From positions 1 to 64,000 of the forward strand of contig CACIST010000002.1 of assembly GCA_902589395.1 (NCBI GenBank): a DNA stretch of 64,000 nt. Reading direction: 5' to 3'. This DNA is from an uncultured Pelagibacteraceae bacterium (GTDB taxonomy: Bacteria > Pseudomonadota > Alphaproteobacteria > Pelagibacterales > Pelagibacteraceae). Each line of letters begins with the position of its first letter. Within the stretch, counting starts at the first letter, position 1. The translations under genes were made by a program, and so were the position numbers. Shown here piece by piece: positions 50,829-60,833 of this stretch. Below the pieces are notes generated by a model. It was given only the letters and a program-made list of their open reading frames with translations. It was not told the DNA's origin and made no database searches.

Positions 50829-51539
50829 ATGAGCAATATTAGAATATTTTTTCCTGAAAGTTTATCTCTTAATTTTAATTCTTGGCTTGAAAAGCCACAA
50901 TCACACTATTTAACAAAAGTAATGAGAGTTAAAATTGGTGAAAATTTTTCACTATTTAATAAAAACGGTGAGTGGCTAGCTAAAATTAATAATATCATTA
51001 GTGGCAAAGTTGAATTTAGCATTCAAGAAAAATTAAGAAATAAAGAAAACTCCGTAGATATTTGGTTGGCATTTTCGCCAATTAAGTCAAATTATTCAAA
51101 TTTCATGATACAGAAGGCTACTGAATTGGGTGTAACTAAATTTATTCCAATTATTTTTGATAGAACAATTGTCAGAAAGATTAATTCTGAGAGATTAGAA
51201 AAAATAATTATAGAGGCAACAGAGCAGTCAAATAGAATAAACCTCCCATCTTTAGAAAAACCTCAAAACTTGAAAAGTTTCTTAAAAAAAAATGAAAATA
51301 AAATAGATTTAATTTTTACTGACCTAAATACTAAAAATAAAAAAATTGAGTTAAATAAAGCCAGAAGTAAATCATTGTGTATTATAATTGGACCAGAGGG
51401 TGATTTTTCAGAACAAGAAAGGAATAATATTTTAAATTTTAAAGGTGTAAAATCTTTTAAAATAAATGAAAATATTCTCAGATCAGAGACAGCAGTAATA
51501 TCCTCAATATCAATACTTAGTTATATTCTTAATTTATAA
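50829..51539 (+). CDS. rsmE: 16S rRNA (uracil1498-N3)-methyltransferase
   Basis: HYLTKVMRVKIGENFSLFN, QKATELGVTKFIPI, IIGPEGDFSEQE, LRSETAVISSISIL. Confidence 0.93.
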   Translation: MSNIRIFFPESLSLNFNSWLEKPQSHYLTKVMRVKIGENFSLFNKNGEWLAKINNIISGKVEFSIQEKLRNKENSVDIWLAFSPIKSNYSNFMIQKATELGVTKFIPIIFDRTIVRKINSERLEKIIIEATEQSNRINLPSLEKPQNLKSFLKKNENKIDLIFTDLNTKNKKIELNKARSKSLCIIIGPEGDFSEQERNNILNFKGVKSFKINENILRSETAVISSISILSYILNL

Positions 51540-52121
51540 ATATTTGTTAATTAATTTGATTGATTTTTTAATATCGTCTCTGTGAGAAATTTTAGCAATA
51601 TATTTTCCATCTTTAAGTAGAATCACGGGTGAGCTGTGATCAACATTGTAATCGCCATTTTCAAAAAAAATCTTTTGACTGATTATTCCCCATGATTGTG
51701 ACAATAAAAAAATTTCACCTGGATCTCCTGTTATTCCAACAAACTTGTTATCAAAATTTCTCAGGTAATCTTTAATAACCTCTGGAGTATCTCTTTTAGG
51801 ATCAACGCTAATAAAAAAAACTTTTAAATCTTTTCTTTTATTTTTCTTTATTCTATTCAATGCGATATCCATTTTATTTAAAGTCATTGGACAAATATCA
51901 GGACAATTTGTAAAACCAAAAAAAATTGCAGTCAAAGGCCCATCAAAAGATTCTTGAGTTATAATATTATTGTTCATATCTTTAAGCTCAAAATCTGAGC
52001 CCTTAAATGCTGCGACTGATTGGTCTTTTTGTTCTTTCATAGAAAGAAATACTGGAAGCATCAAAAAAAAGAATATTGTTAAACATCCAGTTAGTACTGC
52101 AATTGAGGTTTTTATTTTCAT
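51534..52121 (-). CDS. SCO1/SenC family Cu-chaperone / thioredoxin-like protein
   Basis: FFGFTNCPDICPMTLNKM (CxxxC), FFISVDPKRDTPEVIKDYL, VDHSSPVILL. Confidence 0.93.
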   Translation of the reverse strand: MKIKTSIAVLTGCLTIFFFLMLPVFLSMKEQKDQSVAAFKGSDFELKDMNNNIITQESFDGPLTAIFFGFTNCPDICPMTLNKMDIALNRIKKNKRKDLKVFFISVDPKRDTPEVIKDYLRNFDNKFVGITGDPGEIFLLSQSWGIISQKIFFENGDYNVDHSSPVILLKDGKYIAKISHRDDIKKSIKLINKYL

Positions 52122-52157
52122 TATTGTAAAATTATATATAGGAACTATATAAACATT

Positions 52158-52835
52158 ATGTCTCTATTAAAGAAAATATTTGGCACATTAACTGAAAAAC
52201 CTTGGGAACAAGATCAAGCAGTAATCGATAGTGGTCACTCCGGAAAAACATTTGAAATTTCAAATCAAATGTCAGCTGTTATTATTATTTTTGGAGTAAG
52301 TACAACTTTATTTAGCTTAATTTTTACTGGCTATCTTTACTCACTACCCCCTGAACAAGATACAACTTTTATATTGAAGACAAATTTACTTTGGATAAAC
52401 ACATTGGTCTTAATTCTAGTGACAATATTTTTTAATAGAATAAGTAAAGATTTAAAAAATGGAATTACAAACACAATAAAAAGAAATCTAATTTATGTAG
52501 GTGCTTTAAGTTATATATTTTTATTTCTACAGTTGGCTTTATGGTATCAACTTATGAAAAGTGGAAATTTTGTTTCAACCAATACATATTTTTCATCTTA
52601 TTATTTCTTTACCGCATTACATGGTATTCATCTTCTAGGAGGTCTCTATTTCTGGGGCAAAGTAAGCTCAAAAATTTTTAAATTAAATGAGAAAGATTAT
52701 AACAAAGAAGAAAAAAGTATTAATGCTCTTTCATTGTACTGGTTATTTCTATTTATAGTTTGGCTAGTTTTCTTTACAATAATGTTTGCATACAATGATA
52801 CTGTTATAGAATTCTGCAAATCTTTGATTGCATAA
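52158..52835 (+). CDS. Cytochrome c oxidase subunit III-like membrane protein
   Basis: SSYYFFTALHGIHLLGGLYFWG, typical of helices in the heme-copper oxidase subunit III family. Confidence 0.8.
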   Translation: MSLLKKIFGTLTEKPWEQDQAVIDSGHSGKTFEISNQMSAVIIIFGVSTTLFSLIFTGYLYSLPPEQDTTFILKTNLLWINTLVLILVTIFFNRISKDLKNGITNTIKRNLIYVGALSYIFLFLQLALWYQLMKSGNFVSTNTYFSSYYFFTALHGIHLLGGLYFWGKVSSKIFKLNEKDYNKEEKSINALSLYWLFLFIVWLVFFTIMFAYNDTVIEFCKSLIA

Positions 52836-52836
52836 T

Positions 52837-53028
52837 TTATATAAATAAAACTAACACTGATCCAAACACTGCAATTATAATCAAAAGTATGTTTACTGAT
52901 CTTAGATATCTTTTAGTTTCAGGTTTTGTCTCTCCTTTTGAAAATCTTCCTGCACCTAAAGAAATTACAAAATAGAATGCTAAAACCAAAGCAAGAATTG
53001 TTATTAAAATACCTAATTTACCGAGCAT
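52837..53028 (-). CDS. Small two-TM membrane protein, unknown function
   Basis: 63 aa: MLGKLGILITILALVLAFYFVISLGAGRFSKGETKPETKRYLRSVNILLIIIAVFGSVLVLFI. Confidence 0.65.
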   Translation of the reverse strand: MLGKLGILITILALVLAFYFVISLGAGRFSKGETKPETKRYLRSVNILLIIIAVFGSVLVLFI

Positions 53029-53064
53029 AAATTTATTGATTATATTAGTATAATTAATATGTTT

Positions 53065-53081
53065 TATGACATTTTGTCATA
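53065..53081. promoter_or_regulatory. Perfect 7-bp inverted repeat TATGACA-ttt-TGTCATA upstream of coxB
   Basis: Read directly (gttTATGACATTTTGTCATAgg). Lies in the divergent promoter region 53029-53115. Confidence 0.5.
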
Positions 53082-53115
53082 GGTATTTATAGGATTATTC
53101 TTCTATATAAGCTTT

Positions 53116-53952
53116 ATGCATGCAGGAATTATTTTTTTATTAGTAATCATCGGATCTGTCTTATTTCATATTTTTACCCCTTGGTATTGGACTGATATAG
53201 CATCAAACTGGGGTGGAATGGATGATACTATAACTCTCACCTTTTGGGTAGGTGGAGGAGTATTCGTAGCTGTTTGTCTATTTATGATTTACTGTGTTTT
53301 TAGATACTCACATAAAGAAGATAGAAGAGCAGAATATAAACCCGAGGATAAAAAATTAGAAAAAATCTTAACATGGGCAACTACCTTAGGAGTTGCTGCT
53401 TTACTAGCACCTGGCCTTATTATTTGGAATCAATATGTAAATGTTCCAAAGAATGCAATCGAAGTTGATGTAATGGCATGGCAATGGGGATGGCAATATA
53501 GACTACCTGGTGCAGATGGAAAATTAGGAACTACACAGGTAAGAAACATTGCTGACAATAATCCGTTTGGTATAAACCCAGATGATCCGTTTGGAAGAGA
53601 TGATATAATGGTTGAGAGTGATGTTATAAATTTAGAAAACAATAGACCTGTAAAAATTTTATTAAGATCAGTAGACGTACTTCATAATTGGTATGTTCCA
53701 CAATTTAGAGCAAAAATGGATGCAGTTCCAGGAACGGTTACTTTCTATTGGTTTGAACCTAACAAAGTAGGTGAATACGAAGTGTTATGTGCCGAGTACT
53801 GTGGTGTTGGACACTACGCAATGAGAGGTGGTGTTGAGGTCCAAGATAAAGCTGACTATGAAGTTTGGCTAAGCGAGCAAGAAACTTTTGAGCAATTATC
53901 TGCCAGATATGAAAAATTAGACGTAGATGGGAACAAATTGGCCAAAAAATAA
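53116..53952 (+). CDS. coxB: Cytochrome c oxidase subunit II
   Basis: DVMAWQWGWQYRLPG and CuA motif CAEYCGVGHYAM. Confidence 0.95.
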   Translation: MHAGIIFLLVIIGSVLFHIFTPWYWTDIASNWGGMDDTITLTFWVGGGVFVAVCLFMIYCVFRYSHKEDRRAEYKPEDKKLEKILTWATTLGVAALLAPGLIIWNQYVNVPKNAIEVDVMAWQWGWQYRLPGADGKLGTTQVRNIADNNPFGINPDDPFGRDDIMVESDVINLENNRPVKILLRSVDVLHNWYVPQFRAKMDAVPGTVTFYWFEPNKVGEYEVLCAEYCGVGHYAMRGGVEVQDKADYEVWLSEQETFEQLSARYEKLDVDGNKLAKK

Positions 53953-53995
53953 CAATTTATTAATTTAAAAAAAAATATATATAGAGGATAAAAAT

Positions 53996-55834
53996 ATGTC
54001 AGACGAATACGATAATAACAAATCATATCAAGCTCAGTCATCAGAAGTAATGGATGGTTCAACTGGTTCTGTTAATCCAGATATAGATTATGTAAGACCA
54101 GCAGAAGTTGGTGAGCAAGATTTATATCATGGACATAGTTTTATCGAAAAATGGGTTTTTTGCCAGGATGCAAAAGTTATCGGAGTACAATATTTCTTAA
54201 CAGCAGTATTTACTGGAATTGTAGGTTTAATTTTATCTTGGTTAATGAGACTTCAATTAGGTTTTCCAGAATTAGCAGGTTTCATGACAGCAGAACATTA
54301 TTATCAATTTGTAACTATGCATGGAATGATCATGGTAGTTTATTTTTTAACTGCACTATTTCTCGGAGGCTTTGGAAATTATCTAATTCCACTAATGGTA
54401 GGAGCAAGAGATATGGTTTTCCCATATGTCAATATGCTTAGCTTCTGGATGTTCTTTGTTGCAGTTGCAGTTTTAATGGCAAGTTTCTTTGTTCCAGGTG
54501 GACCAACAGGAGCGGGATGGACCTTGTATCCTCCACAAACTATTTTGGAGGGAACTCCAGGATCTGGTACGGGAATACTTCTAATGCTTATATCTTTATC
54601 TTTATTTGTAATTGGTTTCACAATGGGTGGACTGAATTATATGATTACAATTCTACAAGCTAGAACTAGAGGAATGACTTTAATGAGAATGCCTTTAACA
54701 GTATGGGGTATATTCACAGCAACTGTACTAGCAATGTTAGCATTTCCAGCACTACTAGTTAGTGCAATAATGATGACATTAGATAAGGTTTTACAAACAA
54801 GTTTCTTTATGCCTACAATATTAAAGGCAGGTGAGGTTCTTGAATATGGTGGAGGAAGCCCAATACTTTTCCAACACTTGTTTTGGTTCTTTGGACACCC
54901 TGAAGTTTATATTGTTGCATTACCTGCATTTGGAATAGTTTCTGACTTGATATCAGTTCATGCAAGAAAAAATATATTTGGTTACAGAATGATGGTTTGG
55001 GCAATTGTTGGTATTGGAGGTTTAAGTTTCTTTGTATGGGCTCACCACATGTACGTTAGCGGTATGAACCCTTGGTTTGGATTTTTCTTTGCAACAACGA
55101 CATTAATTATTGCCGTTCCGACAGCCATGAAAGTTTATAATTGGATACTTACTTTATGGAGGGGAAATATTAGAATTAATACTGTAATGTTATGGTGTCT
55201 AGGATTTATCGTTACATTTGTAAATGGTGGAATTACTGGGATATTTTTAGGAAATGTTTCAGTTGATGTTCCATTATCTGATACATATTTTGTAATAGCC
55301 CACTTCCATATGGTCATGGGTATTGCACCATTAATGGTTATTATGGGCGCAGTTTATCATTGGTTCCCATTAGTAGCTGGAAAAATGTTACATGAGGGTC
55401 TAGGAAAATGGCACTTCTGGATTACTTTCTTAGGAGCTTATTCAATTTATTTCCCAATGCATTACCTAGGTTTTATAGGAGTTCCAAGAAGATATTTTGA
55501 AATGTATGATAGTCCGTATATGACATCAGCAGTTGGTATGAACGAATTTATAAGTATTGCAGCATTTATAGTCGGTGCAGCACAGTTTATTTTAGTTTTC
55601 AATATCATTAAAACATTAAAAACAGGTAAAAAAGCTGAACAAAACCCTTGGAAAGCTAATTCACTTGAATGGTATACTTCTACTGTTCCACCAGAACATG
55701 GTAACTTTGGTGAAAGACTTCCAGTTGTTCACAGATGGCCTTACGACTTTAGTGTTCCAGGAGCAAAAGATGACTTTATTCCGCAAACAACAGCACCTAG
55801 TGAAGTAATACACACAGAAGTAGAGAAAACTTAA
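53996..55834 (+). CDS. coxA: Cytochrome c oxidase subunit I
   Basis: FVTMHGMIMVVYFLT, FFGHPEVYIVALPAFGIVSDLI, WAHHMYVSGM, AVPTAMKVYNWI, VIAHFHMVMG. Confidence 0.97.
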   Translation: MSDEYDNNKSYQAQSSEVMDGSTGSVNPDIDYVRPAEVGEQDLYHGHSFIEKWVFCQDAKVIGVQYFLTAVFTGIVGLILSWLMRLQLGFPELAGFMTAEHYYQFVTMHGMIMVVYFLTALFLGGFGNYLIPLMVGARDMVFPYVNMLSFWMFFVAVAVLMASFFVPGGPTGAGWTLYPPQTILEGTPGSGTGILLMLISLSLFVIGFTMGGLNYMITILQARTRGMTLMRMPLTVWGIFTATVLAMLAFPALLVSAIMMTLDKVLQTSFFMPTILKAGEVLEYGGGSPILFQHLFWFFGHPEVYIVALPAFGIVSDLISVHARKNIFGYRMMVWAIVGIGGLSFFVWAHHMYVSGMNPWFGFFFATTTLIIAVPTAMKVYNWILTLWRGNIRINTVMLWCLGFIVTFVNGGITGIFLGNVSVDVPLSDTYFVIAHFHMVMGIAPLMVIMGAVYHWFPLVAGKMLHEGLGKWHFWITFLGAYSIYFPMHYLGFIGVPRRYFEMYDSPYMTSAVGMNEFISIAAFIVGAAQFILVFNIIKTLKTGKKAEQNPWKANSLEWYTSTVPPEHGNFGERLPVVHRWPYDFSVPGAKDDFIPQTTAPSEVIHTEVEKT

Positions 55835-55844
55835 GAGAAAAATA

Positions 55845-56555
55845 ATGTCTGAACAAAAAATAGACGGCTTCGAACTTAAACCTGGGTTTAAGGGCATGGC
55901 GTCTGACACTGGTTCAGACCAAACAATGTTTAAAGGTGTGCATTGGGGCAAAGCCATGATGTGGATCTTTTTACTGAGTGATACTTTTGTATTTAGCTGT
56001 TTTTTAATTTCTTATATGAAAGGTAGAGGATCAACCATTGTTGATTGGCCTAACACGAGTGAGGTTTTTTCTTTACATGTAGGAGGTGTACCTGTCCCAC
56101 TTTTACTTATTGCGATAATGACTTTTGTATTGATTACAAGCAGTGGAACAATGGCATTAGCGGTTAAATATGGTTACGAAAAAAATCGTAAAATGTGTGG
56201 TTGGCTAATTCTAGCTACTGCTGTAGGTGGACTTACTTTTGTAGGAATGCAAGTGTTTGAGTGGTCTAAACTAATTCATGAAGGTGTTAGACCGTGGGGA
56301 AATCCTTTTGGTGCATCACAGTTTGGTTCTTTCTTTTTTATGATAACAGGTTTCCATGGTTTCCATGTCTCAATTGGGGTGATTTTCTTATTCATTTACA
56401 CTTATAAAGTTTTTGCTGGTCATTATGAGAGTAAAAAAAGAGGCTGGTTTACTAAAATGAAAGGGGATTATGTTGAAATTGAAATATTAGGTCTTTATTG
56501 GCACTTCGTAGATCTAGTTTGGGTTTTCATTTTCGCATTTTTTTATTTGTGGTAA
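55845..56555 (+). CDS. coxC: Cytochrome c oxidase subunit III
   Basis: WGKAMMWIFLLSDTFVFSCFLISYM, FFMITGFHGFHVSIGVIFLFIY, YWHFVDLVWVFIFAFFYL. Confidence 0.95.
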   Translation: MSEQKIDGFELKPGFKGMASDTGSDQTMFKGVHWGKAMMWIFLLSDTFVFSCFLISYMKGRGSTIVDWPNTSEVFSLHVGGVPVPLLLIAIMTFVLITSSGTMALAVKYGYEKNRKMCGWLILATAVGGLTFVGMQVFEWSKLIHEGVRPWGNPFGASQFGSFFFMITGFHGFHVSIGVIFLFIYTYKVFAGHYESKKRGWFTKMKGDYVEIEILGLYWHFVDLVWVFIFAFFYLW

Positions 56556-56563
56556 AATAAAAT

Positions 56564-56923
56564 ATGGAAGAGACTAACAAAATGAACGAGACAACTAAAA
56601 AAGAAGAGCAAACAAGTACTCAAAAGATAGGAATTTATCTTTGGATATGGTTGTTGTTATTTGTTCTAAGTTTCTTCTCGTACATGGTTGACTGGTACCA
56701 ATTTCAAGGAATGTTGAGATGGTCACTAATATTATTCTTTATGTTTTTAAAAGCAGGGTTAATTATGGCCTTTTTCATGCACTTATTTTGGGAGAGATAC
56801 GCTTTAGTGAATGTTCTGTTATGGCCAATGACGGCAATTGCCTGTTTTATATTTTTAATGACTGCAGAATTTAAATATACATTGTTTTCAAGATTCTTTT
56901 ATTTTGTAGTAGGGGGAGCTTAA
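56564..56923 (+). CDS. Cytochrome c oxidase subunit IV (prokaryotic type)
   Basis: FMFLKAGLIMAFFMHLFWERYALVNVLLWPMTAIACFIFLMTAE; follows coxC. Confidence 0.82.
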   Translation: MEETNKMNETTKKEEQTSTQKIGIYLWIWLLLFVLSFFSYMVDWYQFQGMLRWSLILFFMFLKAGLIMAFFMHLFWERYALVNVLLWPMTAIACFIFLMTAEFKYTLFSRFFYFVVGGA

Positions 56924-56925
56924 AT

Positions 56926-57189
56926 ATGGATGCCTACGGATACTTAGCTTTTTTCTTAATTTTATTTGTTTTTTTCATTTATATAGTTTGGTTTGGTTAT
57001 TCGGTAAAAGTTGAAAACCAAAAAGAACAAGGTGATAAAGTCACAATAAATCCTTATGATCAAATACCTTTAAGTAGAAGATTAATTGACAAAAAAAATA
57101 GCAAGGTGGGTATATTCGATCTTGGAAATCATATTTTAATAGCAGGCGTTATATTACTTGTAATATTTGTTTCACTAAATGTTGAGTAA
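56926..57189 (+). CDS. Small membrane protein in the cox cluster, unknown function
   Basis: 87 aa, TM segments at both ends; 2-nt gaps to both neighbours. Confidence 0.7.
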   Translation: MDAYGYLAFFLILFVFFIYIVWFGYSVKVENQKEQGDKVTINPYDQIPLSRRLIDKKNSKVGIFDLGNHILIAGVILLVIFVSLNVE

Positions 57190-57191
57190 TA

Positions 57192-58106
57192 GTGACTGCA
57201 AATACAATTAAAAAAAAATCAGTTTCTATAAGTTTTTTTTCCTATTCAAAATATTTATTATTGCTAATGAAGCCAAGAGTTATGTCTTTGGTTATCTTTA
57301 CTTGTGCTGTTGGATTATTAACAGCTCCAATTTCAGTTTCATTCCTTAATTCAATAGTTGCAATATTTTTTGTGACAATGGGCGCAGGTGCAGCTGGTGC
57401 CCTAAATATGTGGTATGAGGCTGACCTTGATAAATTAATGACAAGAACATGTCTTAGACCCATTCCTACAGGAAAAGTTAATAGGGAACACGCTTTATTA
57501 TTTGGAACAGTATTGTCAATAATATCTATAGTTGGACTTTATTGTTTTTCAAATTTAACATCAGCTATTTTATTATCAATAACGATAGCATTTTATGTCT
57601 TTGTTTATACGATTTGGTTAAAAAGAAAAACACCCCAAAATATTGTTATCGGAGGCGCATCAGGCGCACTGCCACCAGTTATAGGTTGGACTATAGCTAC
57701 GAACTCATTAACATTAGAACCAATAACATTTTTTTTAATCATATTCTTTTGGACCCCATCTCATTTTTGGGCATTGAGCCTTTATAAAGCGGACGACTAT
57801 CAGAAAGCTAAAATTCCTATGTTACCTATTACTAATGGAATTCAGGAAACTAAGAAAAATATATTTGTTTATTCTTTAATAATGTTACCAGTGGTTATTT
57901 TGCCTTATTATATTGGTTTTGCAGGTGAAACATTCTTAATAGTTTCATTATTACTTACCTTTTATTACAACTATGTTTGTTATGATCTTCTTAAGTTCAA
58001 AAAAAACAAATTTGAAATAAAGAAGGCTAAAAAGGTATTTTCTTACTCAATTTTTTACTTATTTTTGCTTTTTGTCTTATTTTTGGTAGACCAGATTATA
58101 AAATAA
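57192..58106 (+). CDS. ctaB: Protoheme IX farnesyltransferase (heme O synthase), GTG start
   Basis: LLMKPRVMSLVIFTCAVGLL, NMWYEADLDKLMTRTCLRPIPTGKV, GGASGALPPVIGWTIAT, DDYQKAKIPMLP. Confidence 0.95.
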   Translation: MTANTIKKKSVSISFFSYSKYLLLLMKPRVMSLVIFTCAVGLLTAPISVSFLNSIVAIFFVTMGAGAAGALNMWYEADLDKLMTRTCLRPIPTGKVNREHALLFGTVLSIISIVGLYCFSNLTSAILLSITIAFYVFVYTIWLKRKTPQNIVIGGASGALPPVIGWTIATNSLTLEPITFFLIIFFWTPSHFWALSLYKADDYQKAKIPMLPITNGIQETKKNIFVYSLIMLPVVILPYYIGFAGETFLIVSLLLTFYYNYVCYDLLKFKKNKFEIKKAKKVFSYSIFYLFLLFVLFLVDQIIK

Positions 58107-58147
58107 ATAATTCTATTTATTTTATAGGAAAATGGTAAAAAAAATTC

Positions 58148-59518
58148 ATGAGATACGTAAGCACAAGAGATAATTCAAAAGAATACAGTTTTGAAGATGT
58201 CTTCATCAAAGGTTTAGCTGATGATGGTGGACTTTATGTACCTACATCTTTAAAAAAATTCAGCTCAGATGAATTGTCCGAGCTTAAAAATCTTAATTAT
58301 AATGATTTATCTACTGAAATAATAAATCAATTTTCATCAGACTTTATTTCAAAAGATGATCTTTCATCATTAATTAAAAAATCTTATTCAACTTTTAGAG
58401 AAAAAGAAGTTGTTAAAATATCAAATATTGGAGATCTCAAATTATTAGAATTATTTCATGGTCCTACATTGGCTTTTAAAGATGTGGCAATGCAGTTTAT
58501 TGGTAACTTGTATCAATATTATTTAATTAAAAATGATAAAAAAATTAATATTGTTGTAGCTACATCAGGTGATACAGGTGCTGCCGCTATAGATGCAATT
58601 AAAGGCAAATCAAACTTAAATATTTTTGTCTTACATCCTAATAATAGAATTTCACCAGTACAAAGAAAGTTAATGACAACAGTTGAGGATGAAAATGTTT
58701 TCAATATTGCAATTGACGGAAATTTTGATGATTGTCAAAATATTGTTAAGCAAATGTTTTCGGATTTAGATTTTTCTAAATCAATAAATATGTCAGGGGT
58801 TAATTCTATTAATTGGGTGAGAATAATTGCCCAAGCTGTTTATTATTTTTATACTTATTTCAAACTTGAAAGTGATAAACCTATATCTTTTTCAGTCCCC
58901 ACAGGAAACTTTGGAGATGTTTTTGCAGGATATCTTGCAAAAAAAATGGGATTACCAATAGATAAACTTATCGTTGCGACTAATGAAAATGATATTTTGC
59001 ATAGAGCAATCTCAAATGGTGATTATGTTTCAAAAAAAGTAAAAGAAACACTTTCTCCAAGTATGGATATCCAATTGGCAAGTAACTTTGAAAGACTAAT
59101 TTATTATGTAAATAACTCTAATTCTGAAATTACATCAGATATAATGAAAAAAATTAAACAAAATGAATATAAAGTTGATAAATCAAACTTAGGTATTATA
59201 CAAAAAGATTTTGTTTCAGAAAGTTGTAATGAAAATGAAACTTTAGAAATTATAAAGAAAAATTTTGAGAAAAATAAAATTATTTTAGATCCGCATACTG
59301 CAGTTGGAGTAGGAGCTGCACACAAACTATCATTTAATGATTGTGTAGTTTTGTCTACTGCCCATCCATGTAAATTTCCAGCTGCAACAGATAATGCTAT
59401 AAATAAACATGAAGAACTACCTCAAGAGCTTCAATATGTTCATGGTAAAGAGGAAAATTTTCAATTATTAAAAAATGATAAGGAAGCAGTAAAAAATTTC
59501 GTTAAAAGTAAATTATGA
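58148..59518 (+). CDS. thrC: Threonine synthase
   Basis: MRYVSTRDNSKEYSFEDVFIKGLADDGGLYVP, LELFHGPTLAFKDVAMQF, VVATSGDTGAAAIDA. Confidence 0.96.
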   Translation: MRYVSTRDNSKEYSFEDVFIKGLADDGGLYVPTSLKKFSSDELSELKNLNYNDLSTEIINQFSSDFISKDDLSSLIKKSYSTFREKEVVKISNIGDLKLLELFHGPTLAFKDVAMQFIGNLYQYYLIKNDKKINIVVATSGDTGAAAIDAIKGKSNLNIFVLHPNNRISPVQRKLMTTVEDENVFNIAIDGNFDDCQNIVKQMFSDLDFSKSINMSGVNSINWVRIIAQAVYYFYTYFKLESDKPISFSVPTGNFGDVFAGYLAKKMGLPIDKLIVATNENDILHRAISNGDYVSKKVKETLSPSMDIQLASNFERLIYYVNNSNSEITSDIMKKIKQNEYKVDKSNLGIIQKDFVSESCNENETLEIIKKNFEKNKIILDPHTAVGVGAAHKLSFNDCVVLSTAHPCKFPAATDNAINKHEELPQELQYVHGKEENFQLLKNDKEAVKNFVKSKL

Positions 59519-60000
59519 AGCTAAAAATTAATGATCAAATCCCAGATACAAAAATTTTTCATTTAGTTGATGGTGAACCCAAGGAACAAAATATTTCTGA
59601 GGTATTAGGATCAAAAAAAATAATATTATTTGGATTACCTGGTGCATTCACAGCTACATGCTCTAAGTTTCACTTGCCGGGTTATGTTAAAAATGCTCAA
59701 CAAATCTTAGATAAAGGTATTGATAAAATATTTTGCTTAGCTGTAAACGATCCATATGTGATGAATGCTTGGGGAGAGGCAAACAATATTGGAGAAAATA
59801 TAGTTATGCTAGCCGATCCTTATTTGTCATTTACAAAACTAATTGGTGCTGAAGTTGATAGAAATTCAAAAGGTATGGGCATAAGATCTAATCGTTATGT
59901 GATGATTATAAACAACCTGGAAGTGCAAAATATTCAAGAAGAAGAGGAAACTAAAAACTGTGGAATATCCTCAGCAGATAGTATTTTGAGTATTATTTAG
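59515..60000 (+). CDS. Peroxiredoxin (Prx5-like)
   Basis: KKIILFGLPGAFTATCSKFHLPGYV, CLAVNDPYVMNAWG. Confidence 0.94.
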   Translation: MKLKINDQIPDTKIFHLVDGEPKEQNISEVLGSKKIILFGLPGAFTATCSKFHLPGYVKNAQQILDKGIDKIFCLAVNDPYVMNAWGEANNIGENIVMLADPYLSFTKLIGAEVDRNSKGMGIRSNRYVMIINNLEVQNIQEEEETKNCGISSADSILSII

Positions 60001-60034
60001 TTTAACTCTTATAAAATCTATAATACCATTAACT

Positions 60035-60403
60035 ATGCGTAAATTATTGTTAGTATTAATTTCATCAATTATCCTTTCATCTTGTGCTACTATTGTAAAC
60101 GATCCAAATACTCCTGTTGCCTTGTCTTTCAGTGATGGAAGTGATGGCACATGCAATTTAACTAATAAAAGGGGTTCATGGAGTGGAAAAGTTCCTGGAA
60201 CATTCATGATTAGAAGATCAGATGATATTTTAAGATTTAACTGTAAGACAGAGACAGGCAAGACTGGGGTTGGTGGTATAGCTAGTAGTATTGAAGGTGC
60301 AAAACTAGGTGCTAGTGTATTATTTTTTGACCTTGGAATAACAGATGCAATTACAGATAAACATAGAACTTACGCCCCAAGCTTTACAATTCCTGTAAAT
60401 TAA
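60035..60403 (+). CDS. Small lipoprotein, unknown function
   Basis: Lipobox ILSSCATI; complete 122-aa ORF; region resembles translocation-associated/GlyZip-type lipoproteins only loosely. Confidence 0.7.
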   Translation: MRKLLLVLISSIILSSCATIVNDPNTPVALSFSDGSDGTCNLTNKRGSWSGKVPGTFMIRRSDDILRFNCKTETGKTGVGGIASSIEGAKLGASVLFFDLGITDAITDKHRTYAPSFTIPVN

Positions 60404-60410
60404 TTTCTAA

Positions 60411-60833
60411 TCAAACTGATGCAGCCTCTCTAGCCATTAAATCAACTTCGTTATTTAATTTGTCTGTAGAATGGCCTTTTACCCAGCTCCATTTTATTTC
60501 AAATTCACTAGTCATAAGATCTAATTCAGTCCAGAGATCTTTATTTTTTACAGGTTGTTTCTTTGCAGTTTTCCAACCATTTTTCTTCCAATTATGTATC
60601 CACTCTGTAATTCCGGACTTTACATATTTAGAGTCTGTAAAAATTTGAACATTGCTACCTTTAGGAATTTTTTTAAGGGCTTTTATTGGAGCAAGTAATT
60701 CCATTTGATTATTAGTGGTATCTTTTTTGCTACCTTTTATAAGGGTTTTTTTTTCATCTTCTATAATGATTGCAGCCCACCCACCATTTCCCGGATTACC
60801 CAAACATGATCCATCGGTGTAAATCTTTATCAT
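60411..60833 (-). CDS. rnhA: Ribonuclease HI
   Basis: IYTDGSCLGNPGNGGWAAII, TTNNQMELLAPIKAL, FTDSKYVKSGITEWIHNWKKNGWK. Confidence 0.97.
   Translation of the reverse strand: MIKIYTDGSCLGNPGNGGWAAIIIEDEKKTLIKGSKKDTTNNQMELLAPIKALKKIPKGSNVQIFTDSKYVKSGITEWIHNWKKNGWKTAKKQPVKNKDLWTELDLMTSEFEIKWSWVKGHSTDKLNNEVDLMAREAASV

Noticed and set aside
53430-55957. Multiple ORFs overlapping coxB and coxA on the opposite strand or in another frame
   Set aside because: Shadows of cox genes with diagnostic metal-ligand motifs.
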